Source of the DNA: Sphingomonas sp. Leaf67
GTDB lineage: Bacteria; Pseudomonadota; Alphaproteobacteria; Sphingomonadales; Sphingomonadaceae
Direction of reading: 5' to 3'
Assembly (NCBI RefSeq): GCF_001421965.1
Contig: NZ_LMLP01000021.1
Span: 1 to 64,000 of the forward strand
DNA length: 64,000 nucleotides
The notes beneath the pieces were generated by a model that ran no database searches, was not told where the DNA came from, and saw only the letters and a program-made list of their open reading frames with translations. Of the stretch, positions 18,359 to 27,586 are shown in pieces (position 1 is the stretch's first letter; each line of letters starts with the position of its first letter). A program made the translations under genes and the position numbers.

Positions 18359-20323
18359 TTATGCGCCCTGCGGCGTCGGCGATCCGAAGGGCCCGCGCGG
18401 ACGGCGGGTCTTGGGGATCGAGGTGCCGCCAGCCGCCAACGGGGTGGACGGCGTGCCTTCGTCGCGGCCGATATCCTCGCCCGCAATCAGGCGCTTGATC
18501 TCGTCGCCCGACAGGGTTTCGAACTCCAGCAGCGCGCCGGCCAGCAGGTGCAGCTGATCGACATGGTCGGTCAGCAGCTTGCGGGCGCGGTCCAGACCAC
18601 CTTCGACGATGCGCTTGATCTCGCTGTCGATCAGCTCGGCGGTCTTGTTCGACATCCGTGCCGGGGCCGACGACGAATAGCCGAGGAAGCTTTCGCCCTG
18701 CGGTTCGCCATATTCGACCGGACCCACCGCATCGGACATGCCCCAGCGGGTGACCATGTCGCGGGCGAGCGAGGTCGCCTGCTGGATGTCGCCCGACGCG
18801 CCCGACGACACCTTGTCATAGCCGAAGATGATTTCCTCGGCGATGCGGCCACCCATGGCGACCGACAGGTTCGCGTACATCTTGTCGCGATGATAGCTGT
18901 ACGAATCACGTTCCGGCAGGCGCATCACCATCCCAAGCGCACGACCGCGCGGGATGATCGTGGCCTTGTGGATCGGGTCCGATGCCGGTTCGTGGAGCGA
19001 GACGATGGCATGGCCGGCCTCGTGATAGGCGGTCATCCGCTTTTCATCGTCGGTCATGACCATCGAGCGCCGTTCGGCACCCATCATGACCTTGTCCTTC
19101 GCTTCCTCGAATTCCTGGTTCGCGACCAGCCGCTTGCCCTTGCGCGCCGCGGTCAGCGCCGCTTCGTTGACGAGGTTGGCGAGATCGGCACCCGAGAAGC
19201 CCGGCGTACCGCGTGCGATGACGCGCGGATCGACGTCGGGGGCCAGTGGCACCTTCTTCATATGGACCTGCAGGATCTTGATCCGGCCCTCGATATCCGG
19301 ACGGGGCACGACGACCTGACGATCGAAGCGGCCCGGACGCAGCAGTGCGGGGTCGAGCACGTCGGGACGGTTGGTCGCGGCGACGATGATGATGCCCTCG
19401 TTCGCCTCGAACCCGTCCATTTCGACCAGCAGCTGGTTCAGCGTCTGTTCGCGCTCATCATTGCCGTTGCCCAGACCCGCGCCGCGATGACGGCCGACTG
19501 CATCGATTTCGTCGATGAAGACGATGCAGGGGGCCGATTTCTTGGCCTGCTCGAACATGTCGCGCACGCGGCTGGCACCGACACCGACGAACATTTCGAC
19601 GAAGTCCGAACCCGAAATGGTGAAGAACGGCACGCCGGCTTCCCCCGCGATGGCGCGGGCGAGCAGCGTCTTGCCGGTACCGGGCGAACCGACCAGCAAT
19701 GCGCCCTTGGGAATCTTGCCGCCCAACCGCGCGAACCTGGTCGGGTCCTTGAGGAAGTCGACGATCTCGGTCAGCTCGGCGCGCGCTTCATCGATGCCGG
19801 CGACATCGTCGAAGGTGACCTTGCCTTCTTTCTGCGTCAGCATCCGGGCGCGCGACTTGCCGAAGCCCATCGCGCCGCCACCGCCGCCACCCTTCTGCAT
19901 CTGGCGCAGGACGAAGAAGGCGATGCCGAGGAACAGCAGGAACGGCAGCGACTGGTACAGCATGACCAGCCAGATATTCGGCCCTTCGTCGGGGCGCGCG
20001 TTCATGACGACGTTCTTCGCGCGCAGCCGTTCGATCAGGTTGGGATCGTTCAGCGCGTTGGTGCGGAACTTGTCGTCATTGGTATAGGTGCCGGTGATCG
20101 TGGTCGTCGCGATGTTGACGTCGCGGACCGACCCTTCGTCGACCTTGTTCAGGAAGGTCGAATACGGGATCACCTGCCCCTGATTCTGCGTCGAGGGACC
20201 GTTGAACAACTGGACGAAGATCGCCAGCGATACGAGGATGCCGACCCAGATCAACAGGCTCTTCATCCACGGATTGCCGCCGCCATTGTTGTCGGGGCCG
20301 TTCTGCTTGTCGTTGTCGTTCAT
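18359..20323 (-). CDS. ftsH: ATP-dependent zinc metalloprotease FtsH
   Basis: A 654-residue membrane protease that degrades misfolded membrane proteins and regulators. Two membrane segments (about residues 18-38 and 112-130) flank a periplasmic domain. The AAA domain has Walker [11 protein letters not shown] and Walker [13 protein letters not shown]; the pore motif and SRH ([17 protein letters not shown]) are intact. The protease site is HEAGH with the third ligand Asp in the C-terminal domain. Gly-rich [14 protein letters not shown] is usual. It lies downstream of tilS as in many proteobacteria. Confidence 0.98.
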   Translation of the reverse strand: MNDNDKQNGPDNNGGGNPWMKSLLIWVGILVSLAIFVQLFNGPSTQNQGQVIPYSTFLNKVDEGSVRDVNIATTTITGTYTNDDKFRTNALNDPNLIERLRAKNVVMNARPDEGPNIWLVMLYQSLPFLLFLGIAFFVLRQMQKGGGGGGAMGFGKSRARMLTQKEGKVTFDDVAGIDEARAELTEIVDFLKDPTRFARLGGKIPKGALLVGSPGTGKTLLARAIAGEAGVPFFTISGSDFVEMFVGVGASRVRDMFEQAKKSAPCIVFIDEIDAVGRHRGAGLGNGNDEREQTLNQLLVEMDGFEANEGIIIVAATNRPDVLDPALLRPGRFDRQVVVPRPDIEGRIKILQVHMKKVPLAPDVDPRVIARGTPGFSGADLANLVNEAALTAARKGKRLVANQEFEEAKDKVMMGAERRSMVMTDDEKRMTAYHEAGHAIVSLHEPASDPIHKATIIPRGRALGMVMRLPERDSYSYHRDKMYANLSVAMGGRIAEEIIFGYDKVSSGASGDIQQATSLARDMVTRWGMSDAVGPVEYGEPQGESFLGYSSSAPARMSNKTAELIDSEIKRIVEGGLDRARKLLTDHVDQLHLLAGALLEFETLSGDEIKRLIAGEDIGRDEGTPSTPLAAGGTSIPKTRRPRGPFGSPTPQGA

Positions 20324-20392
20324 GCGGACGTGTTACCTCTCAGTAACCACAAGATAGGCCAGCGAAGGTTAATGACAATGGAACAACGTCGA

Positions 20393-21439
20393 TCAGACTG
20401 AACGACGCGGCGGAGCGGGAGAAAACCGCCAGATTTGCCGCTTCGGCACGACTAGGATGCCGGCCTGTGTCGCCGGTTTTCCCGACTCGAGCGCGTCGAG
20501 CAGCGATTCGATATTGGCGGCGTCGGACCAGCGGCCTTCGGTGACGCCGTGAGTCGGGCGGGCGTCGCCGATCGCGCGGCGCACGAGGCGGCGGCGGAGC
20601 TCGCGGGGCAGGTCGGTGACGTTGATCCGGGTCGCTGCGTCGTCGGCCGTGCGCCGGGTGCGCCACAGCCAATCGACGGTGTCAGTCAGCGCTGTATCGA
20701 CGTCGCGACAATGCGCGGCGGCAGCGGCGAGCGCGAGCGGGTCGATCTGGCCGGTGGCGAGCAGCGCGCGGGCATGGGTGCGGTCGTGGCGCGGATCGGC
20801 GTTCGACGGGTCGTCGACGAAGGGCAGGTCGGCGGCGAGGGTGCGTAGGTCGCTGCGACGCCAGTTCAGAAGGGGGCGGATGACGGGAAGTGCCGGTGCC
20901 TCGCCATCCGGCCGTAGCCCGGCCTTCGCCGGGGGTCGGGTCGGGTCGGCGGCCCACCGATCGGCGCGAAAGTCCCAGCGGGGGCGGATGCCGGCGAGAC
21001 CGGCGGGGCCGGAACCGCGCGCGGCGCGCATCAGGAAGGTTTCTGCCTGATCGTCGGCATGGTGCGCGGTGGCGAGCGCGCCGGCTCTCGCCGCGAGCGC
21101 CCAGTCGGCGAGGAGGGCGTAGCGGAGGTGGCGGGCCTGTGCCTGGATGCTGGCCCCGGTCGGGGGGTGATCGGGGAACAGGGTGGCGTGGGGGATGCCG
21201 TGGGTTGCGCACCATGTGGCGACCATCGCGGCTTCCTGCGCGGCGGCGGGGCGCAGGCGATGGTCGACGGTGGCGGCGATGACCGCGTTCGGGAAGGCGG
21301 CGGTGGCAAGCGCCAGCATCGCCATCGAGTCCGGGCCGCCGGAGACGGCGACCGCGAGCGGACTGGCGGGCGTCGGTGCCGGCGCGAGCGTGGTGAGGTC
21401 GGTGGTGAAGCGGGTGATGGCTTCGGGGGGGAGGGTCAT
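20393..21439 (-). CDS. tilS: tRNA(Ile)-lysidine synthetase
   Basis: A 348-residue enzyme that puts lysine on C34 of tRNA-Ile(CAU), changing its codon from AUG to AUA. The PP-loop ATP motif SGGPDS is near residue 35, and ATAHHADDQAETFLMR is the second conserved block. The C-terminal region is short compared with E. coli TilS (432 residues), as usual in alphaproteobacteria. Start ATG at 21439; the frame is open further upstream but that region is repeat sequence. ftsH follows 70 bases downstream. Confidence 0.93.
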   Translation of the reverse strand: MTLPPEAITRFTTDLTTLAPAPTPASPLAVAVSGGPDSMAMLALATAAFPNAVIAATVDHRLRPAAAQEAAMVATWCATHGIPHATLFPDHPPTGASIQAQARHLRYALLADWALAARAGALATAHHADDQAETFLMRAARGSGPAGLAGIRPRWDFRADRWAADPTRPPAKAGLRPDGEAPALPVIRPLLNWRRSDLRTLAADLPFVDDPSNADPRHDRTHARALLATGQIDPLALAAAAAHCRDVDTALTDTVDWLWRTRRTADDAATRINVTDLPRELRRRLVRRAIGDARPTHGVTEGRWSDAANIESLLDALESGKPATQAGILVVPKRQIWRFSPAPPRRSV

Positions 21440-21505
21440 TGGGGGGAGTGGGGGCGTGTTGTTGGGACGGGTCCCGCCGTGCTTCCGATCCGTTCGCCTG
21501 CCCCT

Positions 21506-21630
21506 CCCCGTTTGCTTCGAGCGCAGGTTCGAGCTTGTCGAGAACCGTAGTCGAGAAGGGGGTGCCTCGAACGACCCGTTCTCGACGGACACTTCTCGAC
21601 TTCGCTCGAAGCTGCTCGAACCGAACGGGG
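21506..21630. repeat. Dispersed TTCTCGAC-type repeat, copy 1
   Basis: Lies in the 391-base gap between tilS and cpoB. It begins CCCCGTTTGCTTCGAG and ends CTGCTCGAACCGAACGGGG, so its ends are inverted. The inner GTTCTCGACGGACACTTCTC and GCTCGAAGCTGCTCGAAC segments recur, nearly unchanged, at 31649-31749. A related fragment (TTCGACAAGTTCAGTCC) lies at 21780-21797. I see no gene in the rest of the gap. Confidence 0.75.
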
Positions 21631-21830
21631 CGGGTGGGGGGAGGTCATTCCGGCAACGAATAGGCGCGTAGTCTGACCGGGTGGCCCGAACGCAATCCCC
21701 CGCCATTCGTCCTGCGCAGCGGTCGACCCTGTCGAAACAGCGTCGCGAAGGACCGACACCAACGTTTCGATACGGGCCTTCGACAAGTTCAGTCCCTATT
21801 CAGCATGAACAATGTGCGTATAGCTGTGCA

Positions 21831-22781
21831 TCATACACACTTGTTCGCCGTCCGCCCCTTCGCAATATCGGCCTTCATCGTCCCCGACATCTTGTCGCCA
21901 TAGACATCGGTCAGCTCGCCATAGACGTCGCAGGCTTCCTTGGTCTTTCTGAGCTTGGTCAGTGCGTCAGCCAGATAGAACAGACTGTCGGGGGCGCGTT
22001 CGCCGTCGGGGGCGTTTTTGTAGTTTTCGTAGAACTCGCGGCTGGCGAGGCTGGGCTTGCCATCGTCGAGATAGGCGCGGCCGATCAGGTTCTGAGCGAA
22101 GCTGGCGCGGCGGTGTTTGGGGTATTGCTGGACGACCGGACGGAGCGCAGCGATCGCTTCTGGATAGAGCTTCGCGTTCCACAGGCGATAGCCATAGGTG
22201 TAGCCGTCCTCGGCCGCGTCGCCGGTCGCGGGTTTCTCGATCGCGTTCACGCGGGCGGCGCGGGTTGGGTCGGCGGCGGGCGTGCCGAGCGTGTCGCCGC
22301 CATTGCCCGGACCGCGCGTGGGAGCCGGCGGCGGGGTGTCGGTGCTGGTGTCGCCCGCCGCGGCGACCGCGCCGGGGGCGGCGGGGGGCAGCGCGCCGGC
22401 CTCGGCGGTCTTCAGCCGGGCATCGGTCGCGGCCTTGTAGGCGGCAAAGGATTCCTCGAGCTGGCGCTGCTTGTACTGCACCTGTTCGAGCTGACCGGTC
22501 AGCGACTGTTGCTGCGATTCGAGCGCGTCGATCCGCGCGGTCAGCGTGGCGAGCGGGCCGCTCGACGGGGAACCGGGAATGTCGGTCGGCTGGGTCGGCG
22601 CGGTGATCTGCGGCTCGACCTGATTGGGGGCGCCGCCGGGGAACACCTTGCGCTGCACGGCGCGCATCTCGCGCTCGAGCTTGTTGACGCGGCCGTCGAG
22701 CGCGCCCTGATCCTGGGCGGCGGCGGGCAGGGCGAGGAGCAGGCCGAGCGCGGCGAGCGGCAGGCCGAGGAGAGGTCGCAT
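21831..22781 (-). CDS. cpoB: Tol-Pal system-associated protein CpoB/YbgF
   Basis: A 316-residue periplasmic protein that links peptidoglycan synthesis with Tol-Pal driven outer-membrane constriction. Residues 1-22 are a signal peptide ending in AAAQ. A coiled coil (about residues 25-115: DGRVNKLEREMRAVQRKV, LEQVQYKQRQLEESFAAYK) is followed by a low-complexity linker and C-terminal TPR repeats (YGYRLWNAKLYPEAIAALRP, AQNLIGRAYLDDGKPSLASR, LFYLADALTKLRKTKEACDV). Start ATG at 22781 gives a proper signal peptide; an earlier ATG does not. Its position before tilS and ftsH agrees with the usual pal-cpoB-tilS-ftsH order. Confidence 0.92.
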   Translation of the reverse strand: MRPLLGLPLAALGLLLALPAAAQDQGALDGRVNKLEREMRAVQRKVFPGGAPNQVEPQITAPTQPTDIPGSPSSGPLATLTARIDALESQQQSLTGQLEQVQYKQRQLEESFAAYKAATDARLKTAEAGALPPAAPGAVAAAGDTSTDTPPPAPTRGPGNGGDTLGTPAADPTRAARVNAIEKPATGDAAEDGYTYGYRLWNAKLYPEAIAALRPVVQQYPKHRRASFAQNLIGRAYLDDGKPSLASREFYENYKNAPDGERAPDSLFYLADALTKLRKTKEACDVYGELTDVYGDKMSGTMKADIAKGRTANKCV

Positions 22782-22840
22782 GGAAAGGCCCTTCGAGGCG
22801 GAACGGGGAGGACTGTGGCGCATGTCGCCTGTCGCCACGC

Positions 22841-23656
22841 TTAACCCGCCGGGCTGGGGGTCGGCGTGGGCGTGGTGCGGCCGCGGATCGCGTCGGCGCT
22901 GATGCCGACGGTGACCGCGCGTTCGGCGGTGCCGAGCGGCGGCACGTTCGATCCGTTGAGCGTGACGGTCAGCAGATCGGGGCGGCCGGTGCGGATCTGC
23001 GGATTTTTGGCGGTCGCGGGCACGTCGTAGCGCTCGTTCGCGGCCATTTCCTTGTTCACCAGCGTGCCCGAATCGTCGAAGATCCGGACCCAGACCGGGC
23101 CGGTGGCGGTGAGCGTCACCTGTCCGCCGCTGGCCGGCGCGGCGACGGGGACGCTGGCACCGCCGGGGGCCGCGGTCGGGGTGGCTTCGGGCAGCATGCC
23201 GAGATCGCCGGCGACGGTCGCGGCGGGGGCCGCTGGCTCGTCCTGCCGGAACAGCGACGTGCCGAAGAACACACCGGCGACCAGCAACAGCACGATCGCG
23301 ATCGCGGCGGCGGCGGCGACCAGCCCGCCCGACGGACCACGGCGCACGTCGATCGGCTCAAGGTCCTGCAGCGGTTCAGGACGTTGATAATTGGTGGCGA
23401 GTTCGGCGCGGAGCGCGCGGGCGACATCGGTCTCGTCGACGCCCACCGCGCGGGCATAGGCGCGGCCGAACCCCATCGCATAGGTGGAAGAGGGCAGCGC
23501 CTGAAACTTGCTGTCCTCTACCGCTTCGAGGTGGCGCAAGGGGATGCGGGTGCGCTGCGCGATGTCGGACAGGGTCAGGCCCTGCGCCTCGCGTGCGGAG
23601 CGCAGCATCATGCCCGCCGTGCGTGGCGTGCCCGTGGTGCCGTCGCCGTCCATCAT
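22841..23656 (-). CDS. RodZ-like cytoskeletal helix-turn-helix membrane protein
   Basis: A 271-residue protein: N-terminal RodZ-type HTH (LRSAREAQGLTLSDIAQRTR, then LEAVEDSKFQALPSSTYAMG, residues 18-75), one transmembrane segment around residues 113-135, a Pro/Ala-rich linker, and a C-terminal beta domain of the DUF4115 type (VTLTATGPVWVRIFDDSGTL). RodZ couples MreB to the envelope. Three start codons in a row (GTG-ATG-ATG, 23659-23651) exist; ATG 23656 best fits GAAGGG. Directly upstream of cpoB on the same strand. Confidence 0.85.
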   Translation of the reverse strand: MMDGDGTTGTPRTAGMMLRSAREAQGLTLSDIAQRTRIPLRHLEAVEDSKFQALPSSTYAMGFGRAYARAVGVDETDVARALRAELATNYQRPEPLQDLEPIDVRRGPSGGLVAAAAAIAIVLLLVAGVFFGTSLFRQDEPAAPAATVAGDLGMLPEATPTAAPGGASVPVAAPASGGQVTLTATGPVWVRIFDDSGTLVNKEMAANERYDVPATAKNPQIRTGRPDLLTVTLNGSNVPPLGTAERAVTVGISADAIRGRTTPTPTPSPAG

Positions 23657-23877
23657 CACTACCCTTCTTACCCGCCGCTGCCAGCCCCCGGTCGCGAAGG
23701 GGTTTCGGCCAGCGGGCTGCGCCTGTCAACGCCGGAGCGGGGAGTTGGCGGGGAATTGGGGCGGGGATCGTATGTCATGCGGGTGGGGCGGCGGCATGCC
23801 CTGCCGTTGCGTTGCGGGGCGCGCCCCCTCCACCACCGCTTTGCGGCGGTCCCCCTCCCCGCGTGCGGGGAGGAGTT

Positions 23878-26154
23878 TCAGGAGAGTTCCACGCCGTTCG
23901 TCCTCGCCCATTCTTCAAGGGCGGGGCGGAGGGTGCGGGTGGGGATGGCGAGCAGGCGGTCGATCTCGGCCATCGCCGCCTGCCGGTCGAGCGTGCGGAT
24001 CATCGCCTTGACCGGGCCGACCGCTGCCGGGGTGATCGACAGGCGGTCGATGCCGAGCGCGATCAGCGCCATCGCTTCCAAGGGACGCCCGCCCATTTCG
24101 CCGCACACCGCGACCGGCTTGCCCGCTTCGTGCGCGGCCTTCGTAACGCGGCGCAGGAAGCGCAGGATCGCAGGCGACAGCCAGTCGTAGCGCATGGCGA
24201 GGCGCGGATCGGCACGGTCGGCGGCGAACAGGAACTGGGTAAGGTCGTTGGTGCCGATCGACAGGAAATCGAGGTTCGGCCACAGGAAATCCAGCACGTC
24301 GGCGAGCGCCGGCACCTCCAGCATCGCGCCGTAGCGGATATCGGTCGGCAGCGACTTGCCGCGACCGCGCAGCCATTCGCGCTGCGCCTCGAACAGGGTG
24401 CGGGCTTCCTCGAATTCCCAGGGTTCGGACACCATCGGGAACATGACGTTCAGGGTTCGGCCTGAGGCGGCCTCGATCAGGGCGCGGGCCTGTGCCTTCA
24501 TCAACCCTTCGCGACCCAGTGCCAGTCGGAGCGCGCGCCAGCCCATTGCCGGGTTTTCCTCGTCATGCCCCTCGGCATGGTCGAGATAGGGCAGCGCCTT
24601 GTCGCCGCCGATATCGACGGTGCGGAACACGACCGGGCGGTCGCCGGCGACGTCCAGTACGTCGCGATAGAGCCGCTGCTGGCGCTCTCGCTGCGGCAGG
24701 GTGGCGGAGACGAGGAACTGGAATTCGGTACGGAACAGGCCGATGCCGTCGGCCCCGGTCAGGTCGAGCGCGGCGACGTCGTCGCGCAGGCCCGCATTGA
24801 CCATCATCGTGATGCGATGGCCGTCGCGCGTGACGGGCGGTTCGCCCTTCATCGCGGCGAAGGTGGCGCGGCGTTTCTGGGTCAGCGCCAGCTTCGCCTC
24901 GAACGCTTCCTCCATCGCCGGGGTCGGGCGGATGACCAGCAGGTCCTCGACCGAATTCAGCAGCAGCCGGTCGCCCTCCGCGATCAGGCGGCGGACGTCA
25001 CGGACGCGGCCGAGCACCGGCACGCCCATCGCGCGGGCGACGATGACGACGTGCGCGGTCAGCGACCCTTCCTCCAGCACGACCCCTTTCAGCCGGCGGC
25101 GGTCATATTCGAGCAGCTCGGCGGGGCCGAGGTTGCGCGCGATCAGAACGGTGTCCTGTCGAAGGCCCATTTGCGCGGCGGTGCCGAGCTGGCCCGACAC
25201 GATGCGCAGCAGTCGGTTGGACAGGTCCTCCAGATCGTGCATCCGGTCGGCGAGCAACGGGTCCTTGATCTCGCGCATCCGCATCCGGGTGCGCTGCTGC
25301 ACGCGTTCGATCGCGGCCTCGGCGGTCAGGCCGCTGTCGATCGCCTCGTTGATGCGGCGTGCCCAGCCCTCGTCATAGGCGAACATCTTGTAGGTCGCGA
25401 GCACCTCGTCATGTTCGCCGCCAACGCCGAATTCGGCTTGGTTCGACATGCGCTCGATCTGGTCGCGCATCTTGTCGAACGCGGCATAGACGCGGTGGCG
25501 CTCCGCCTCTGTATCTTCCGCCACGGTATGTTCGATGACGATGCGCGGCTGGTGAAAGACGGCGACGCCCGCGCCCATCCCCTCGACCAGCTTGAAGCCG
25601 GGTACCCGCACCGCGCCGGTCGCCTGCGGCCGGATCGATGCGCCGGTGGTCGCGTCGATCAGGTCGGCATTGGCGATGAGTTCGGACAGCACCATCGCGA
25701 CGGTCTGCAGCGCCTCGATCTCGATATCGGCATAGCGGCGCGGATCGGCATGCTGCACGGTCAGCACGCCGACGGCGCGTTCGCGGCGGATGACCGGCAC
25801 GCCGGCGAAGCTGTGATATTTGTCCTCCCCCGTTTCCGGGCGATAGGCGAAGTCGGGATGGCTCGCCGCCTCGGCGAGGTTCAGCGTCTCGACATTGGCG
25901 ACGATGGTGCCGACCAGCCCTTCGCCCGGCGCGAATTTGGTGACGTGGACCGCCTCCTGCGCGAGGCCGACCGTGGCGAAGAGTTCGAGCAGCCCCTCGC
26001 GCAGCAGGTAGATCGAGCAGACTTCGCTATCGAGCGCCTCGGCGATGATGCGGACGACCGAGTTGAGCTTGGCCTGCGCCGGACTTCGCGACGCCATCAC
26101 GTCGTGAAGGTTCGTCAGGATTTCGCGGGCGGAGGCGGTGGCCGATAGGGGCAT
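23878..26154 (-). CDS. ptsP: Phosphoenolpyruvate-protein phosphotransferase PtsP (EI-Ntr)
   Basis: A 758-residue first enzyme of the nitrogen PTS, passing phosphate from PEP to NPr. Residues 20-165 form a GAF domain (SEVCSIYLLREGLLELFATV) that senses nitrogen status in this family. The phospho-His is in LTAHVVIVARAMGVPVLG; the PEP-binding TIM barrel follows, with IGTNDLTQFLFAADR and the catalytic Cys in VAVCGEMGGRP. All key residues are present. The gap to rodZ (23660-23877) holds no gene. Confidence 0.96.
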   Translation of the reverse strand: MPLSATASAREILTNLHDVMASRSPAQAKLNSVVRIIAEALDSEVCSIYLLREGLLELFATVGLAQEAVHVTKFAPGEGLVGTIVANVETLNLAEAASHPDFAYRPETGEDKYHSFAGVPVIRRERAVGVLTVQHADPRRYADIEIEALQTVAMVLSELIANADLIDATTGASIRPQATGAVRVPGFKLVEGMGAGVAVFHQPRIVIEHTVAEDTEAERHRVYAAFDKMRDQIERMSNQAEFGVGGEHDEVLATYKMFAYDEGWARRINEAIDSGLTAEAAIERVQQRTRMRMREIKDPLLADRMHDLEDLSNRLLRIVSGQLGTAAQMGLRQDTVLIARNLGPAELLEYDRRRLKGVVLEEGSLTAHVVIVARAMGVPVLGRVRDVRRLIAEGDRLLLNSVEDLLVIRPTPAMEEAFEAKLALTQKRRATFAAMKGEPPVTRDGHRITMMVNAGLRDDVAALDLTGADGIGLFRTEFQFLVSATLPQRERQQRLYRDVLDVAGDRPVVFRTVDIGGDKALPYLDHAEGHDEENPAMGWRALRLALGREGLMKAQARALIEAASGRTLNVMFPMVSEPWEFEEARTLFEAQREWLRGRGKSLPTDIRYGAMLEVPALADVLDFLWPNLDFLSIGTNDLTQFLFAADRADPRLAMRYDWLSPAILRFLRRVTKAAHEAGKPVAVCGEMGGRPLEAMALIALGIDRLSITPAAVGPVKAMIRTLDRQAAMAEIDRLLAIPTRTLRPALEEWARTNGVELS

Positions 26155-26240
26155 GGCACAGGGCTAACACGGGAAGGAGGGGGCGTCACGACGCTTTAGG
26201 TCGGGGCCGGGGGGAATTGGGGGTGCTCCCATCGGTTCGT

Positions 26241-26330
26241 CATTCCCGCGAAGGCGGGAATCCATACACGCTGACGTTCGGGCAGGAAGCGCGCCGCTGC
26301 GTCTATGGGTCCCCGCCTTCGCGGGGACGA
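26241..26330. repeat. REP-like palindrome pair upstream of ptsP
   Basis: Two hairpins: CATTCCCGCgaaGGCGGGAAT at 26241-26261 and GTCCCCGCcttcGCGGGGAC at 26309-26328. The remainder of 26155-26391 shows no gene. Confidence 0.7.
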
Positions 26331-26391
26331 CGGCTTGTTTACGGCCGACGTCGCCCGTTCGAACGTTTCGTCCGGGGGCGACGTTGCCGGC

Positions 26392-26952
26392 TCACAAATT
26401 ACGCACCAGCCGTTCTGCGACCGCGAGCCAAGGGGCGATCAGCGCGACCGGACTGGCGCCGAGCCGGGTCGGGAGCAGCGACACCGCGTCGCCGTCGAAC
26501 GCGAGCAGCCGGCCGTACACGAAGCGGCCGGCGGGGCCGGGGGCAAGGACGTCGCGGTGGAGCGCGGCGAGGTAATCGGCGGGGGCGAGGCGGCGGCACC
26601 AGACGAGGTCACCGGCGCGATAGTCGCCAGTCGCGCTCTGCACGATCACGGTGACGAGATCGGGTTCGATGCGCGGCGGGGTGACGCTCATCGCCCGGCG
26701 CGGTGCGGCGGCACCCGACGCGTCGAGCAGCGCGGCGACCGGCAGGTCGGGCCGTTCGGGCAGGCGGATCAGATCGGCGGCATCGACGGCCAGCGCCCCG
26801 GCAATACGGTTCAGCCAGCCGACCGATACGGTCCGCGTGCCGGTTTCGAGGCGGCCGATGGTCTGCGCGGTGGTGGGGGGCACGCACCGAATCGCGACCT
26901 CCTCCAGCGTCAGCCCGCGGGCACGGCGCACCTCGCGGATGGCGGTAATCAT
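26392..26952 (-). CDS. XRE-family regulator with S24-like C-terminus
   Basis: A 186-residue protein with an N-terminal Cro/CI-type HTH (TAIREVRRARGLTLEEVAIR, then ETGTRTVSVGWLNRIAGAL). The rest (VTVIVQSATGDYRAGDLVWC ... GRFVYGRLLAFDGDAVSLLP) has the order of an S24/LexA-like sensor domain, but I cannot see the Ser-Lys pair, so self-cleavage is unlikely. Start ATG at 26952. Divergent from the DUF6456 gene with a 94-base shared promoter region; targets unknown. Confidence 0.8.
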   Translation of the reverse strand: MITAIREVRRARGLTLEEVAIRCVPPTTAQTIGRLETGTRTVSVGWLNRIAGALAVDAADLIRLPERPDLPVAALLDASGAAAPRRAMSVTPPRIEPDLVTVIVQSATGDYRAGDLVWCRRLAPADYLAALHRDVLAPGPAGRFVYGRLLAFDGDAVSLLPTRLGASPVALIAPWLAVAERLVRNL

Positions 26953-27046
26953 CAATGGCCCTTTCGCAAACCCATCTGGTACAATCGCTTTCCTACAAGC
27001 GTGACCCCATGGCAAGCCCGCCGGACTCGGTGATGGGAGATACGGA

Positions 27047-27499
27047 ATGCGCGAACTGGTGGAACGTCGGCTGGAGGCCGGGCAAATCCGCGATGCGGCG
27101 GGCGGGCGGCGGGTGACGATCAACCTGCGTGAATCGCCGCTCGACTGGCTGAAGGCACGGTCGATGGTCGATGGACGGCAGTTCGAGGCGGGGGAGCGGC
27201 TGCGCGGCGATTTCGAACGCGCGTCGCTGGGGCCGCAGGTGACGATGCGCTGGGACGGCGCGCCACGCGGCAGCAAGGGCGCGCCGGTCGACCCGTCGGG
27301 CAGGCAGGTCGCGGCCAAGGCCCGGTTCGATGCGGCGATCGCGGCGGTCGGGCCGGGGCTGTCGGACATCCTGTGGCGAACGGTGTGCGCGAACGAGGGG
27401 CTGCCGGCGGCCGAAAAGGCGCTGGGCTGGCCGGCGCGGGCCGGGCGGCTGGTGCTTACGCTGGCGCTGGATCGGCTGGCGGCGCATTACCGGTTTTGA
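27047..27499 (+). CDS. DUF6456-domain protein
   Basis: A 150-residue basic protein with the DUF6456 pattern: ESPLDWLKAR, GRQFEAGERLRGDFERASLG, and the end GWPARAGRLVLTLALDRLAAHY. Many alphaproteobacterial members carry the same C-terminal helical part, and a DNA-related or regulatory role is suspected but unproven. ATG at 27047 follows GGGAG. Its last codons lie seven bases before a long hairpin repeat. Confidence 0.85.
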   Translation: MRELVERRLEAGQIRDAAGGRRVTINLRESPLDWLKARSMVDGRQFEAGERLRGDFERASLGPQVTMRWDGAPRGSKGAPVDPSGRQVAAKARFDAAIAAVGPGLSDILWRTVCANEGLPAAEKALGWPARAGRLVLTLALDRLAAHYRF

Positions 27500-27505
27500 G
27501 GAAGA

Positions 27506-27586
27506 CGGCACCGGCCCGCTCCCCCACCCCACCACCCATTCATGATACTTGCGTGGGTGGTGGGGTGGGGGAGCGGGCCGGTGCCG
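27506..27586. repeat. Long hairpin repeat, copy B
   Basis: Perfect 33-base inverted arms (27506-27538 and 27554-27586) containing CGGCACCGGCCCGCTCCCCC and CACCCCACCACCCA, with a 15-base loop. Same family as 14001-14081 and 37764-37843. The right arm and part of the loop lie inside the 3' end of the minus-strand DUF2339 gene and encode its last residues. Confidence 0.9.

Noticed and set aside
24565..26148. A 527-codon plus-strand open frame opposite ptsP
   Set aside because: Low-complexity charged sequence without domains; ptsP on the other strand has all catalytic motifs.
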